From positions 122,126-186,125 of the forward strand of contig NZ_JAXHGM010000007.1 in NCBI RefSeq assembly GCF_034808145.1: DNA of 64,000 nt, written 5' to 3'. The notes beneath the pieces are model-generated. The model saw nothing but the letters and a program-made list of their open reading frames with translations, did not search any database and had not been told where the DNA came from. The stretch is from Halorubellus sp034808145 (lineage in GTDB: Archaea; Halobacteriota; Halobacteria; Halobacteriales; Natrialbaceae). Both the position numbers and the translations under genes were made by a program. This document shows positions 41,536 to 50,413 of this stretch, one piece after another (the stretch's first letter is position 1; each line of letters opens with the position of its first letter).

Positions 41536-42999
41536 ATGACACGCGAGACAGACGACTCGCGCACCGTCCTGTTCGTCGTCGCCGACGCGGACACGCCGGT
41601 CGTCGACCACGTCGCGCGCGAGCTGGCGGTCCGCGTCCGCACCGAGGCCGGGTTCGAGGCGGCGCGAACCCGGCTCGCTGCCGGCGGCGTCGACTGTCTC
41701 GTCGTCCAGATCGACGCGCTCGCCGGCGACGCCGCCGGGTTCCTCGACGACGTCGACACCATCGCGCCGAGCTGCCCGGTCGTCGTCCTCACCGACGGCG
41801 AGACGACGGCGTCGGCCGACGTCCTCGACCGCGCGACGACGCTCGTCGAGACCCCCACCGACCCGGACAGCCTGGCGTTCCTCGGCGAGAAGATCCGGTC
41901 CGCGCTCGGGGACGGCCCCGCCGAACAGGACGAGCTCGGACTCTACCGGACGCTCGTCGAGACCGCGCGCGACGGCCTCTACCGGCTCGACGCGAACGGC
42001 GACGTCGCGTACGCCAACGAGTCGTTTGCGTCGATGCTCGGCTACGACCGCAGCGAGATACTCGGCACGCACGGGTCGACGGCGATGGCCGAGGACGAGC
42101 TCGAACGCGGCCAGCGCGTCATCCAGCGGGTGCTCGACGACGACGAACGCGAGAGCGAGATACTCGACATGGAGATGGTCCGCAAGGACGGCGAGCGCGT
42201 CATCGTCGCCGTCCACTTCGTCGTCCTCACGACCGACGACGGCGCGTACGACGGCGTCGTCGGCGTCGTCCGCGACGTCACCGACCGCCGCGAGCGCGAG
42301 CGCGAACTCCGACGGAAGAACGAACGCCTGGAGGCGTTCGCCTCGACGGTCAGCCACGACCTCCGGAACCCGCTGAACGTCGCGAACGGCCACCTCGCGC
42401 TCGCCCGCGAATCGTTCGAGAGCGAGAACCTGGCGGAGGTCGCGGACGCACTCGACCGGATGGACGCCCTCGTCGAGGACCTGCTCGCGCTCGCACGCGC
42501 CGGAGAACGCGTCAACGAGACCGAGCCGGTCGCGCTCGGACCGCTGGTCGACGCGTGCTGGTCGACCGTCGCGACCGGCGACGCGACGCTCGCGAACGAG
42601 ACGACCGGGACGCTCCACGCCGACCCGTCGCGACTCCGACAGCTCCTCGAGAACCTCCTCCGGAACGCGATCGAGCACGCCTCTCCCTGCTCCCAGGCGG
42701 AACCCGGGAACGCAGTCGAACACGGCGAGATAGACGAGAACGACCGTGACGGCGTCCACGTCACCGTCGGTGCCCTCGACGACGGCCACGGGTTCTACGT
42801 CGCCGACGACGGCCCCGGCATCCCGCCCGAGGACCGCGACACCGTCTTCGAGTCCGGCGTCACGTCGAACGACGGCGGAACCGGATTCGGGCTCGCCATC
42901 GTCCAGGACATCGTGGACGCGCACGGCTGGACGGTCGACGTCGTCGAGAGCGACGCGGGCGGCGCGCGCTTCGAACTCCGCGTCCCCGACGCCGACTGA
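41536..42999 (+). CDS. Histidine kinase with pseudo-receiver and PAS domains
   Basis: A 487-residue cytoplasmic sensor kinase. Residues 8-120 resemble a receiver, but the phospho-Asp position appears altered (CLVVQIDAL). A PAS domain follows (YRTLVETARDGLYRLDANGDVAYANESFASMLGY, about 135-250). The HisKA box contains FASTVSHDLRNPLNVANGH, and the ATPase part has the N-box LLRNAIEHASP, G1 DDGPGIPPEDRD and G2 GGTGFGLAI. It should autophosphorylate and pass phosphate to a response regulator not seen nearby. A ctatttag element at 41493-41500 is the probable TATA box. The signal is unknown. Confidence 0.9.
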   Translation: MTRETDDSRTVLFVVADADTPVVDHVARELAVRVRTEAGFEAARTRLAAGGVDCLVVQIDALAGDAAGFLDDVDTIAPSCPVVVLTDGETTASADVLDRATTLVETPTDPDSLAFLGEKIRSALGDGPAEQDELGLYRTLVETARDGLYRLDANGDVAYANESFASMLGYDRSEILGTHGSTAMAEDELERGQRVIQRVLDDDERESEILDMEMVRKDGERVIVAVHFVVLTTDDGAYDGVVGVVRDVTDRRERERELRRKNERLEAFASTVSHDLRNPLNVANGHLALARESFESENLAEVADALDRMDALVEDLLALARAGERVNETEPVALGPLVDACWSTVATGDATLANETTGTLHADPSRLRQLLENLLRNAIEHASPCSQAEPGNAVEHGEIDENDRDGVHVTVGALDDGHGFYVADDGPGIPPEDRDTVFESGVTSNDGGTGFGLAIVQDIVDAHGWTVDVVESDAGGARFELRVPDAD

Positions 43000-43030
43000 C
43001 CGCCGGCAGCCCACGCACGCGACGGTCCCC

Positions 43031-43645
43031 TCAGATCGCGATGGGGACGACGTCGGTGAACAGGACGAGCGCGGCGAGTCCGCCCATGACGGCGAACGCC
43101 ACCGCGAACACGCCGAGGTTCCAGTCCTTGACGGTCTTCCCGTCGAGCGGCCCGAACGGGATCATGTTGAAGCCCGCGAGGAAGGCGTTGATCCAGACGC
43201 CGAGGCTCGCCACGGCCCCCAGGATGCCGTCGGTGGGCGCGACGACGAAGAGCGCGAAGAAGACGCCCGCGAGGACGAGGTTCGTCACCGGGCCCGCGAT
43301 GGCGATGAGGCCGTTCTGCTTCGGCGTGACGTTCCCACGGTGATAGACAGCGCCGGGTGCGGCGAACAGGAACCCGACCATCGCGGACAGTATCGCGAGC
43401 CCGAGCATCTGGTAGTCCGCGCGGAACTCCGCTATCTGCCCGAAGCGCTGTGCGACGACCTTGTGCGCGAGCTCGTGGAGGAGGAAGGCGACGCCCGCGG
43501 TGAGCGCGCACATCCCGAAGAGGGTCGCGACGACCACGACGTCCCCCGAGAACAGCGCGTTCCGGAACAGGAGGAGGACGAACGCGACCGAGAGCGCGAT
43601 CCACGCGAGCCCGAGGTCGCGGAGCTCGGTACTGGAGGTCCTCAC
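43031..43645 (-). CDS. Membrane M50 (site-2-type) metalloprotease
   Basis: A 204-residue polytopic protein with the zinc motif HELAHK (H57, E58, H61) in a membrane helix and the second site-2 motif NMIPFGPLDGK near residue 165, with the Asp that completes the zinc site. About six hydrophobic segments are present, with no PDZ domain. It probably cleaves membrane proteins within the bilayer. It starts with GTG overlapping the stop of the TraB gene (GTGA at 43642-43645), so both are coupled. Confidence 0.88.
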   Translation of the reverse strand: MRTSSTELRDLGLAWIALSVAFVLLLFRNALFSGDVVVVATLFGMCALTAGVAFLLHELAHKVVAQRFGQIAEFRADYQMLGLAILSAMVGFLFAAPGAVYHRGNVTPKQNGLIAIAGPVTNLVLAGVFFALFVVAPTDGILGAVASLGVWINAFLAGFNMIPFGPLDGKTVKDWNLGVFAVAFAVMGGLAALVLFTDVVPIAI

Positions 43646-45351
43646 AGGCCGACGACCCCGCGGACGATGTCTATCCCGTTCTCCGCACCCGCCACGAGGA
43701 GGTCGAGGACGCCCTGGATGCCGCCGACCTCGGGCGCGAGCCACGGCAGGACGACGACCGGGAAGAGGACGCTCGCGACGAGACTCCCGATGTTCGCCGC
43801 CGCGACCACCATGATGAGGCGGAACAGCGGCACCGCGAAGAGGTTCCGGACGACGTCCATGAGCGGTGACTCCTGGTCGTCCAGGATGTCGTTGAGCTTC
43901 CCGATGTCCCCGACGTTCACGGGCGCCTTCCGGAGTTCGACGTAGCCCGCGAACCACCCGGGCGCGAGCAGCGGGTTGAGGCTCGTCATCCACGCGACCG
44001 CGCCGGCGACGCTCGCGCTCGACCAGTGCCCGCCCGCGAGCTTCGTGAGGACGAACGCGAACGTCCCGTTGAACAGGAACCACCCCGCGAACAGCCGCAG
44101 GAGGAACGCGTCCTCGGCGCCGCCGAGGACGAGCAGGGAGAAGAACGCGACGAACCCGAGCGTGATGAAGTACCCGAACAGCTTCGGGATGGAGAACCGC
44201 GACCCGGACTCCGTGCCGACGAGGTCGTCCATCGGCGGGAGGCGGTCGGGATGCTGGAGGTACTCCTCGATGCCAGCACGGTGCCCGGCGCCGACGACCG
44301 CGACGACGTCGTACCCCTTCTCGCGGAGCGCGACGAGGTTGTGCGCGATGAACGCGTCGCGCTCGTCGATGAGCGCGCTCGCGCCACCCGGGCTGAACTG
44401 CCGGAACTCCTCCATCATCACCGAGACGACGTCCGCGTCCGTCATCCGGTCGATGTCGAACTCCTCGACGTCCTCGTCGCTCCCGACCCCGAGCGCGTCG
44501 AAGACGACGCCGAGGGCGACGCCAACGCCGACACCGCCACCGACGCCGAGGAATCCGCCGGCGAGCAGGTTCCGGAGCGGTCCGGCGACGAACGTCCCGA
44601 GGTACTGGTCGAGGACGCCCGTCACCGCGACCATGGCGCCGACGCCGATTCCGACCGCGGCGGCGGCGACCAGGCTCGTCCACTCGTCGAGGTACCCGTC
44701 GGTCAGCGAGAGCGACGCGTACCCCGTCACGGCGGCGGCGAGGCCGCCCGAGGCGAGCGAGAGCAGGCCGGCGTCCGTGACGGCGCCCGCGAGCGGCAGC
44801 CCGAACCCGAGCAGGGGTGCGAGGAGCACGCCGAGGACGAGCCCGACGGTTACGCCGACGAGCCGCGGGTCCGCGGCGCCGAACGCGAGGCCGCTCGCCG
44901 TCTTGACCTTCTCGAAGAACGTCATCCGCTTCCAGAACCGCTGGATGGTCGTCTGGATGTCGCGGTCGACGAGCGCCACGCCGAGACCGCGTTCCTCGGC
45001 GGACTCGACCGCGGCGAGCATGTCCGCACCCGGTGCCGTGTCGAACCGGTCACCGAGCCGCGCCTGCACGTAACTCAGCATCCAGTACGCGATGAACTGG
45101 AAGACGGTGTTCCCCGACAGCAGGTCCGTCGGGTCGAGGTCGTCGGGCGTCTCCCCGCGGAACTGTCGATACCGGCCCTCGTCGAGTTCGACCGCGACGA
45201 CGTCCGGGTGCCGGTCCTCGATGGTGCGTTCGACCTCGTCGACGGACTCCTGGGAGACGTGCGCCGTCCCGAGAACGTGCACGCTCCCCTCGCCGTCCGC
45301 AGGGTCCGGTGTCGTCGGCCCCGGCGTCGGCGGTGCCACGTCAGTCATCAC
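43642..45351 (-). CDS. TraB-domain membrane protein
   Basis: A 569-residue protein. The N-terminal part is a TraB/PrgY-type domain: VHVLGTAHVSQESVDEV, VVAVELDEGRYRQF, and a later HNLVALREKGYDVVAVVGAGHRAGIEEYL. The rest has many hydrophobic segments (from about residue 160, and again 390-560). TraB/PrgY proteins act on peptide pheromones in bacteria; the archaeal role is unknown, though the fold relates to proteases of the EreA/ChaN group. The GTGA overlap with an M50 protease gene suggests the two form a proteolytic membrane unit. Confidence 0.87.
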   Translation of the reverse strand: MMTDVAPPTPGPTTPDPADGEGSVHVLGTAHVSQESVDEVERTIEDRHPDVVAVELDEGRYRQFRGETPDDLDPTDLLSGNTVFQFIAYWMLSYVQARLGDRFDTAPGADMLAAVESAEERGLGVALVDRDIQTTIQRFWKRMTFFEKVKTASGLAFGAADPRLVGVTVGLVLGVLLAPLLGFGLPLAGAVTDAGLLSLASGGLAAAVTGYASLSLTDGYLDEWTSLVAAAAVGIGVGAMVAVTGVLDQYLGTFVAGPLRNLLAGGFLGVGGGVGVGVALGVVFDALGVGSDEDVEEFDIDRMTDADVVSVMMEEFRQFSPGGASALIDERDAFIAHNLVALREKGYDVVAVVGAGHRAGIEEYLQHPDRLPPMDDLVGTESGSRFSIPKLFGYFITLGFVAFFSLLVLGGAEDAFLLRLFAGWFLFNGTFAFVLTKLAGGHWSSASVAGAVAWMTSLNPLLAPGWFAGYVELRKAPVNVGDIGKLNDILDDQESPLMDVVRNLFAVPLFRLIMVVAAANIGSLVASVLFPVVVLPWLAPEVGGIQGVLDLLVAGAENGIDIVRGVVGL

Positions 45352-45531
45352 TCCACGCTACCGGGTGCCCTCATAAACACGTGTCGGACCGTGCCAGCGA
45401 CCCACGCACGCCCTGCTGGTGGTTCCCGACAGCCGGCCGCGCGTCTCGGCGCGCGAAGCCGGCAGCGTCCGCTCGCGGGGCTCGCCGCCGCGACCCGAAC
45501 CGATACCACGCTGGTCGCCGTACGCTCACGC

Positions 45532-46221
45532 ATGACACTCCCGAATGGCGTCCACGACCTCGCCGTCCCGTACGAGCGCGACGGCCACGAACTCGCACTC
45601 CACCCCGTCGCCGTCGAGACTGCTCGCGGACTCGTCCTCGTCGACGTCGGCCTCCCCGGTTCCGTCCCGAAGATACGCGAGGCGCTCGACGCCGCCGGGT
45701 TCGCGCTCGCCGAGGTCTCGACCGTCGTCCTCACGCACCACGACGGCGACCACGCCGGCGCACTCGCGGCACTCGACGCCGAAGCGGACGCGTTCGTCGC
45801 CGCACACGCCGACGAATCCCCCTACGTCGACGGCCGCGAGTTCCCGGTCAAGGCCGACCCCGACGGCGACCGGTATCCGCCCGCGGCCGTCGACCTGGAA
45901 CTCGTCGGCGGCGAGACCCTGAACACGACCGTCGGCCCGATGCGCGTCGTGAACACGCCCGGGCACAGCCCCGGCCACGTCTCGCTGTACCTCCCCGACC
46001 ACCGACTCCTGTTCGCGGGCGACGCGCTCGTCGCCGACCACGGCGACGACCGCCTCCACGGCCCGAAACCCCAGTACACGCCCGACCGGGAGCGCGCCCA
46101 CGAATCCGTCGGGACGCTCGCCGACCTCGACGTCGCCCGCACGCTCTGCTATCACGGCGGGCTCGTCGACGACGGCACCGACCGCATCGCCGAACTCGCA
46201 GCACGACCGCTCGACGAGTGA
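45532..46221 (+). CDS. MBL-fold metallo-hydrolase
   Basis: A 229-residue metallo-beta-lactamase-fold hydrolase. The metal motif is VVLTHHDGDHAGALAAL (H-x-H-x-D-H type, with the first position read as THHDGDH), followed by VVNTPGHSPGHVSLYLPDHRLLFAGDAL and a C-terminal His in CYHGGL. This is the glyoxalase-II-like subgroup that hydrolyses thioesters or other small esters. The ATG at 45532 was chosen because MTLPNGVHDLAVPYERDG starts the fold. Confidence 0.9.
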   Translation: MTLPNGVHDLAVPYERDGHELALHPVAVETARGLVLVDVGLPGSVPKIREALDAAGFALAEVSTVVLTHHDGDHAGALAALDAEADAFVAAHADESPYVDGREFPVKADPDGDRYPPAAVDLELVGGETLNTTVGPMRVVNTPGHSPGHVSLYLPDHRLLFAGDALVADHGDDRLHGPKPQYTPDRERAHESVGTLADLDVARTLCYHGGLVDDGTDRIAELAARPLDE

Positions 46222-46305
46222 CAGCGGACGGGCGAACCGGCATCGAAGGGTTCGCCGACGCCGCGGCTACGCGAGTGGAGAACGGTTGAAGAAGCCGGGA
46301 GCCGC

Positions 46306-46572
46306 TTAGATGCGGCCGACCGATTCGACGCTGATGGACTCGACGCCCTCGACCTCGGTGAAGCCCTCCTCGACGGCTTCCGTGCCACCCGCGTCGTCGG
46401 GCACGATGACCGTCGGCAGGAGTGCGACGAGACCGAACGCGACGTCGTCACGCTCGACGCCGTTGATCTTCGCGCCCTCGGGGAGCGAATCCTCGAGGCG
46501 GTCCTGGAGGTCGTCCAGGTCGATCTCGGGGCTCTGCGGCATGACCTTGATCTTCGCGGCGACCTTCCCCAT
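46306..46572 (-). CDS. ef1b: Elongation factor 1-beta (aEF-1beta)
   Basis: An 88-residue archaeal EF-1beta, the nucleotide-exchange factor that recharges aEF-1A with GTP. MGKVAAKIKVMPQSPEIDLDDLQ opens the ferredoxin-like fold, and the FGLVALLPTVIVPDD strand and a C-terminal ESISVESVGRI are family features. The length is standard. It lies two bases from the stop of the zinc-finger gene upstream on the same strand, an arrangement also described for the HVO_2753-type gene pair in Haloferax. Confidence 0.93.
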   Translation of the reverse strand: MGKVAAKIKVMPQSPEIDLDDLQDRLEDSLPEGAKINGVERDDVAFGLVALLPTVIVPDDAGGTEAVEEGFTEVEGVESISVESVGRI

Positions 46573-46574
46573 GG

Positions 46575-46754
46575 TTAGGGCCCCATGAACCCGCAGTCCG
46601 GGCACTCGTAGAGGTTGCTCTGTTTTCGGCACTTCGCGCATCGGAAGATGATCTGCCCGCAGTCGGGGCACTTGAAGCGCGCGGCGTTCGTGCCTGCGAT
46701 GTTGAGGCCGCAGGAGACGCACCGGCGCTGCTCTGCTGATTGCGACTCGCTCAT
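46575..46754 (-). CDS. HVO_2753-type small zinc-finger protein
   Basis: A 59-residue protein with four Cys-pair motifs: CVSCG, CPDCG, CAKC and CPDCG, ending YECPDCGFMGP. This matches the haloarchaeal zinc-finger family studied as HVO_2753 in Haloferax volcanii, which binds zinc and is linked to motility and biofilm formation. Two zinc sites per chain are expected. The start Met at 46754 begins the conserved MSES...RRC sequence. It is followed at once by the EF-1beta gene, so the two are one unit. Confidence 0.9.
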   Translation of the reverse strand: MSESQSAEQRRCVSCGLNIAGTNAARFKCPDCGQIIFRCAKCRKQSNLYECPDCGFMGP

Positions 46755-46894
46755 ACAACACCCTGTGAGGCGTTTGGGTATAACGGTTGTCTTTCGAATC
46801 GACTCGTCGAGCATCCGGCGGCCGTCAGGCCGCCGGTTCTGGTAGGGGGGAGACTGTCGACTGTACGAGGGTTCGGTGGTGGGTCGGTGCGTGT

Positions 46895-48133
46895 TCAGCC
46901 GGTGAGGGCGATGGGGAGGGTGAGGACGCTCATGAGGTGGACGCGTTTGACGCCGAGGCGAACCGGTGCGAGGCCGATGACGGTGGCGATGGCGAACAGA
47001 CAGCAGCCGACGACGCCGGCGAACGTCCAGGCGGCGAGCGCGAGGGCGGTGAGGGCGAGCGCGACCACGGTCCGCTGGTCGGCGTCGCCGACGACGGCGA
47101 GGTAGCGGTCGCCGACGGTGACGACGACGAGCGCGCCGACGACGCCGGCGACGACGACCGCTGCGACGAGGACGGGCAGGACGAGCGGCGCGCCGATCTC
47201 GTCGAACGCGACGAGCACGCCGGTTCGAGGGCTGTCGAACGCGACGAGCGCGAACACCGCGAAGATCGCGTTCGCGGTGTTGACGCCGGAGACGGTGGCG
47301 AGGTAGCCGCGGTCGCCGGCGTCGCCGGGGACGACCGCGAGCGCGAGGACGGCGGCGACGCCGCTGGAGACGCCGGGGAGGTACCCGACCGCGCCACCGC
47401 CCGCGGTGCCGGCGAGCGCGGCGCCGGCGAGCGCGACCGGCGACCCCCTGACGGCGGCGTCGCCCTGCGGCGGGACGCCGTCGCCGTCGAGCGCGTCCAG
47501 GAGCACTGGCGCACCGAACAACCCGCCGAAGATGGCGGCGAGCACGCTCTCGCCGAGCGGCCCGGAGACGTCGACGTCGAGCGCGAGCACGCCGAACCCA
47601 CCAGCGACCGCCGCGACCACGACCGCCGCGCCGCGATGCCACCACGACCGCTCGGTCGCCGCGAGCGCGAGCGTCGCGACGACGAGCACGACCGCGAGAT
47701 GCTCGTTCAGGACCGGGACGAGCACGCGCATCGCCGTCGTCACCGGCCACGCCGCGACGAGCGCGAGCGCACACGCTCCCAGACTCCCGAGCGCCGACAC
47801 CCGGAGCGCCTCGCGCCCCCGGCCCTCCAGGACGAGTCGATGCCCCGGCAGCGCCGTCGCCGCCATCGCCGCGTCCGGCACCCCCAGCGAGATAGCGGGC
47901 ACCACGTCCACGAACGAATGCGTCACCCCCGCGCCGAGCACCGCAACCCCGACCGCGAGCGGACTCCCCGGCACCGACGGCGCCACGCCCGCGAGCAGGA
48001 GCGCGAACGCGTTCGCGTGCACGCCCGGCGTCAACCCCGACACGCACCCGAGGCTCACGCCGACCGCCAGCCCGACGACGACGTCCACGCCCACCATCAC
48101 CGACCGTGGCCGCGCCCCCACGGAAGAACCCAC
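46895..48133 (-). CDS. TctA-type (DUF112) membrane permease
   Basis: A 412-residue polytopic protein with about 10-12 hydrophobic segments. The family pattern is SLGCVSGLTPGVHANAFALLLAG near the N-terminus and its internal repeat GYLPGVSSGVAAVLALAVVPGDAGDR later, both containing the Pro-Gly-x-x elements typical of tripartite tricarboxylate transporter TctA proteins. No TctB or TctC gene is adjacent, as is usual for archaeal members, whose substrate is unknown. A Met at 48097 is an alternative start. Three 20-bp tandem repeats lie just upstream at 48161-48220. Confidence 0.82.
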   Translation of the reverse strand: MGSSVGARPRSVMVGVDVVVGLAVGVSLGCVSGLTPGVHANAFALLLAGVAPSVPGSPLAVGVAVLGAGVTHSFVDVVPAISLGVPDAAMAATALPGHRLVLEGRGREALRVSALGSLGACALALVAAWPVTTAMRVLVPVLNEHLAVVLVVATLALAATERSWWHRGAAVVVAAVAGGFGVLALDVDVSGPLGESVLAAIFGGLFGAPVLLDALDGDGVPPQGDAAVRGSPVALAGAALAGTAGGGAVGYLPGVSSGVAAVLALAVVPGDAGDRGYLATVSGVNTANAIFAVFALVAFDSPRTGVLVAFDEIGAPLVLPVLVAAVVVAGVVGALVVVTVGDRYLAVVGDADQRTVVALALTALALAAWTFAGVVGCCLFAIATVIGLAPVRLGVKRVHLMSVLTLPIALTG

Positions 48134-48160
48134 GCACCGCCATCCCCCTCACGCCGACTC

Positions 48161-48227
48161 GCCGCTCGCAGTACAGCGCCACCGCTCGCAGTACAGCACC
48201 ATCGCTCGCAGCACAGCGCCACCGCTC
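48161..48227. repeat. 20-bp tandem repeat (three copies plus a partial)
   Basis: Units at 48161-48180, 48181-48200 and 48201-48220, with a partial fourth to about 48227. Each reads close to (A/G)CCGCTCGCAGTACAGCGCC; copies differ at one to three positions. They lie upstream of the TctA gene on the minus strand and downstream of rpl12, outside any real gene. Confidence 0.9.
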
Positions 48228-48274
48228 ACCGGCCGGCACGCGAAAGAAATGTCGGGAACTGGTCGAGCGCGCGT

Positions 48275-48631
48275 TCAGCCGAAGAGGTCGCCGAGGCCCT
48301 CGCCGCTGGCGTCCTCGTCCTCGTCGTCGTCGCTCGTGTCCGGGACGTCAGACGTCTCCTCGACGTCCTCGTCCTCGTCGTCGCCGCCTTCGTCGGCGGA
48401 CTCGTCGCCACCTTCCGCGGCTGCGCCGCCCGCTGCGGCGCCACCGGCGGGAACCGCGGCCGCCTCGGCGACGGCCTCGTCGACGTCCACGTCCTCGAGC
48501 GCTGCGACGAGCGCCTTGACGCGGGATTCCTCCACGTCGACGCCGGCGGCCTCGAGCACGCCCGTGATGTTGTCTTCGTTGATCTCTTCGCCCGTCTCGT
48601 TCAGGATGAGTGCTGCGTAAACGTACTCCAT
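48275..48631 (-). CDS. rpl12: Ribosomal stalk protein P1 (archaeal L12)
   Basis: A 118-residue archaeal P1/L12 stalk protein. MEYVYAALILNETGEEINEDNITGVLEAAGVDVEESRV is the dimerising N-terminal domain. A Gly/Ala hinge (about residues 61-74) leads to an acidic C-terminal segment ending GEGLGDLFG, which contacts GTPase factors. The ending resembles that of P0 encoded just upstream, as expected for stalk proteins. It is the last gene of the L1-P0-P1 operon. Confidence 0.96.
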   Translation of the reverse strand: MEYVYAALILNETGEEINEDNITGVLEAAGVDVEESRVKALVAALEDVDVDEAVAEAAAVPAGGAAAGGAAAEGGDESADEGGDDEDEDVEETSDVPDTSDDDEDEDASGEGLGDLFG

Positions 48632-48637
48632 TGTGAA

Positions 48638-49690
48638 TTATCCGAACATGTTGCCGAGCGCGTCGCCACCGGCCTCCTCGTCGTCGTCATCGTCGTCGTC
48701 GGAGTCCTCGGCGTCCGCCTCGGTATCGTCTTCTTCAGTAGTCGATTCGTCCTCGCCCTCGTCGGGCACGTCCTCGGCGGCCGCTGTCGGCGCCTCCACG
48801 TCCTGGAGGTCCTCGGGGAGCGCCTCAGGGTCGTCGACCTGCGCCGCGAGCGCACGCACCTGCGCGTCCGCCTTCGCGACGAGGTCGTCCGCGAGGTCCG
48901 GGCTCTCGATAGCGGCCTGCAGGCCGACGGACTTCGCGTCGCCCGTCGCCTTCGCGAGCAGCGTCGACGCCGTCTGCGCGGTCGGATAGACCGCGTTGAC
49001 GGAGAGGTTCCGCGCTCGCGCGGCAGCCGTCGCGACGTCGTCCGCGTACGCGTCGACGTCGATGTCCAGGTCCTCGGGGGCGAACATGACGCCCTCGGAG
49101 AACACGGCACGGAGGTCGAGACCGACCTCCTTCGGTTCGATACCGAGTTCCGAGAGGACGTTCGAGAGGTCGTCGGAGACCTCCTCGCCGGCCGAGAGGA
49201 CCGTCGAGTCCTCCGTCACCTGAATCGAGCCTTCCATGATGCGCGCTTGCGCACCGACCTGCTGGAGCTCGCCGACGAACGGCCCGGGGTCGACGCCGGT
49301 GTCGCCCTCCGGGATGACGATGTCGTTCGGCGCGACCTCGCCCGCGTTGATCGGGGCGGGCGTCTTCGACGCTTCGAGCGTCTTGTAGAGCCCGAACGGG
49401 TTGTCGTTCGTCCCGATGAGACCGACCTGACCGGCGATGTGCTCGGTCAGGTCCTCGACGCCGTCGTCGACCTCTTCGAGCGCGCGCACCAGCAGCGTGT
49501 TGCGGCTGACGCGCAGTTCCGTGCTCGGCCAGAGGTCCGCGCGCATCGCCTGGAGCTGTCGGCTCGGGATGCCCGCGATGTTGACGACACCGACCGAGTC
49601 GTAGGACTCGATGGTCTCGACGAGGTCCGCGACCTCCTCTCGCTTCCACTCGGGGAGGTTCTCCGTCTTCCGTTCGGCCTCGGCGCTCAT
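48638..49690 (-). CDS. rplP0: Ribosomal stalk protein P0 (uL10)
   Basis: A 350-residue P0/uL10, the base of the ribosomal stalk. RKTENLPEWKREEVADLVE and IPSRQLQAMRADLW, with RVSRNTLLVRALEE, form the rRNA-binding domain. Long helices for P1 dimers follow, and the acidic C-terminus ends GGDALGNMFG. Its start overlaps the stop of rpl1 (ATGA at 49687-49690), and only a few bases separate it from rpl12. Confidence 0.96.
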   Translation of the reverse strand: MSAEAERKTENLPEWKREEVADLVETIESYDSVGVVNIAGIPSRQLQAMRADLWPSTELRVSRNTLLVRALEEVDDGVEDLTEHIAGQVGLIGTNDNPFGLYKTLEASKTPAPINAGEVAPNDIVIPEGDTGVDPGPFVGELQQVGAQARIMEGSIQVTEDSTVLSAGEEVSDDLSNVLSELGIEPKEVGLDLRAVFSEGVMFAPEDLDIDVDAYADDVATAAARARNLSVNAVYPTAQTASTLLAKATGDAKSVGLQAAIESPDLADDLVAKADAQVRALAAQVDDPEALPEDLQDVEAPTAAAEDVPDEGEDESTTEEDDTEADAEDSDDDDDDDEEAGGDALGNMFG

Positions 49691-50328
49691 GCGGGCACCT
49701 CCACGCTCGGCCCCATCGTCGTCTTCACGAAGATGGAGTCGATGTTGAGCGGGCCCTTCTCGAGGTTCGCCTCGAGCCGACGGATGATGACGTCGATGTT
49801 GTCGCCGATGTCCTCGTCGTCCATGTCCTCCGCGCCGACGCGCGTGTGGAACGTCCGACGGTCACCGGAACGGAGCTGGACCGTGTTCTTCATGCGTTCG
49901 ACGGTTTCGACGACGTCGTCGTCCGGACCGAGCGGGGTCGGCATCTTCCCGCGCGGACCGAGGATGGTCCCGAGGTAGCGACCGACGTCCTGCATCTTCG
50001 CCTCTTCGGCGATGAAGAAGTCGGTCTCTCCAGCGAGATCCTTCGCGGCGTCGTCGTCGTCTCCGAGGTCGGCCAGATCGTCGCCGTCGAGAACCTCGTC
50101 GGCGACGTCTTCGGCGCGGAGCCCCGTCTCGCCGTCCGCGATGACGACGATCCGAGTCTCTTGGCCTGTTCCGGCCGGCAATACCACTGACTCGTCGATA
50201 CGCTTCGACGGGTCGTTGAGGTCGAGGTCGCGCAGGTTAATCGCGAGGTCCACCGTCTCCCGGAAGTTCCGGTCGGGTGCGTCCTCGAGTGCGCGAGAGA
50301 CTGCATTCTCTATATCCTGGTCTGCCAT
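49687..50328 (-). CDS. rpl1: Ribosomal protein L1 (uL1)
   Basis: A 213-residue uL1 of archaeal type. It shows DLAINLRDLDLNDPSKRIDESVVLPAGTG, then DVGRYLGTILGPRGKMPTPLGP, the strongly conserved L1 signature. It binds 23S rRNA at the E-site stalk and, in archaea, can repress translation of its own mRNA. A TATA element (50414-50422) lies about 90 bases before the ATG, so unlike most genes here it has a long leader with a hairpin and a strong Shine-Dalgarno sequence. That fits autoregulation. Confidence 0.96.
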   Translation of the reverse strand: MADQDIENAVSRALEDAPDRNFRETVDLAINLRDLDLNDPSKRIDESVVLPAGTGQETRIVVIADGETGLRAEDVADEVLDGDDLADLGDDDDAAKDLAGETDFFIAEEAKMQDVGRYLGTILGPRGKMPTPLGPDDDVVETVERMKNTVQLRSGDRRTFHTRVGAEDMDDEDIGDNIDVIIRRLEANLEKGPLNIDSIFVKTTMGPSVEVPA

Positions 50329-50393
50329 CGTTCACCTCCGTAGTACGCGTAGTGCTCCTACGGGTCAGTGAAACAGGCGAAGCCTGTCTCGCT
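50329..50393 (-). promoter_or_regulatory. Structured 5' leader of the L1-P0-P1 operon
   Basis: The leader contains a 9-bp hairpin (50370-50378 with 50382-50390, one G-U pair, UUC loop) and a GGAGG Shine-Dalgarno sequence at 50335-50339. A CCGUAG segment can pair with either of two CUACG copies, the second touching the Shine-Dalgarno sequence. In Halobacterium the equivalent leader was reported to resemble the L1 site on 23S rRNA; the same control is inferred here. Confidence 0.55.
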
Positions 50394-50413
50394 TGGAACG
50401 TGACCCAACGGAC

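Noticed and set aside
48161..48227. Possible CRISPR array
   Set aside because: The 20-bp units are contiguous, with no spacers between them, and no cas genes are near.
46575..48239. A 554-residue frame that joins the zinc-finger protein to upstream sequence
   Set aside because: The upstream part overlaps the TctA gene in another frame and is almost pure Arg/Gly/Ala. The zinc-finger family starts at the Met at 46754.
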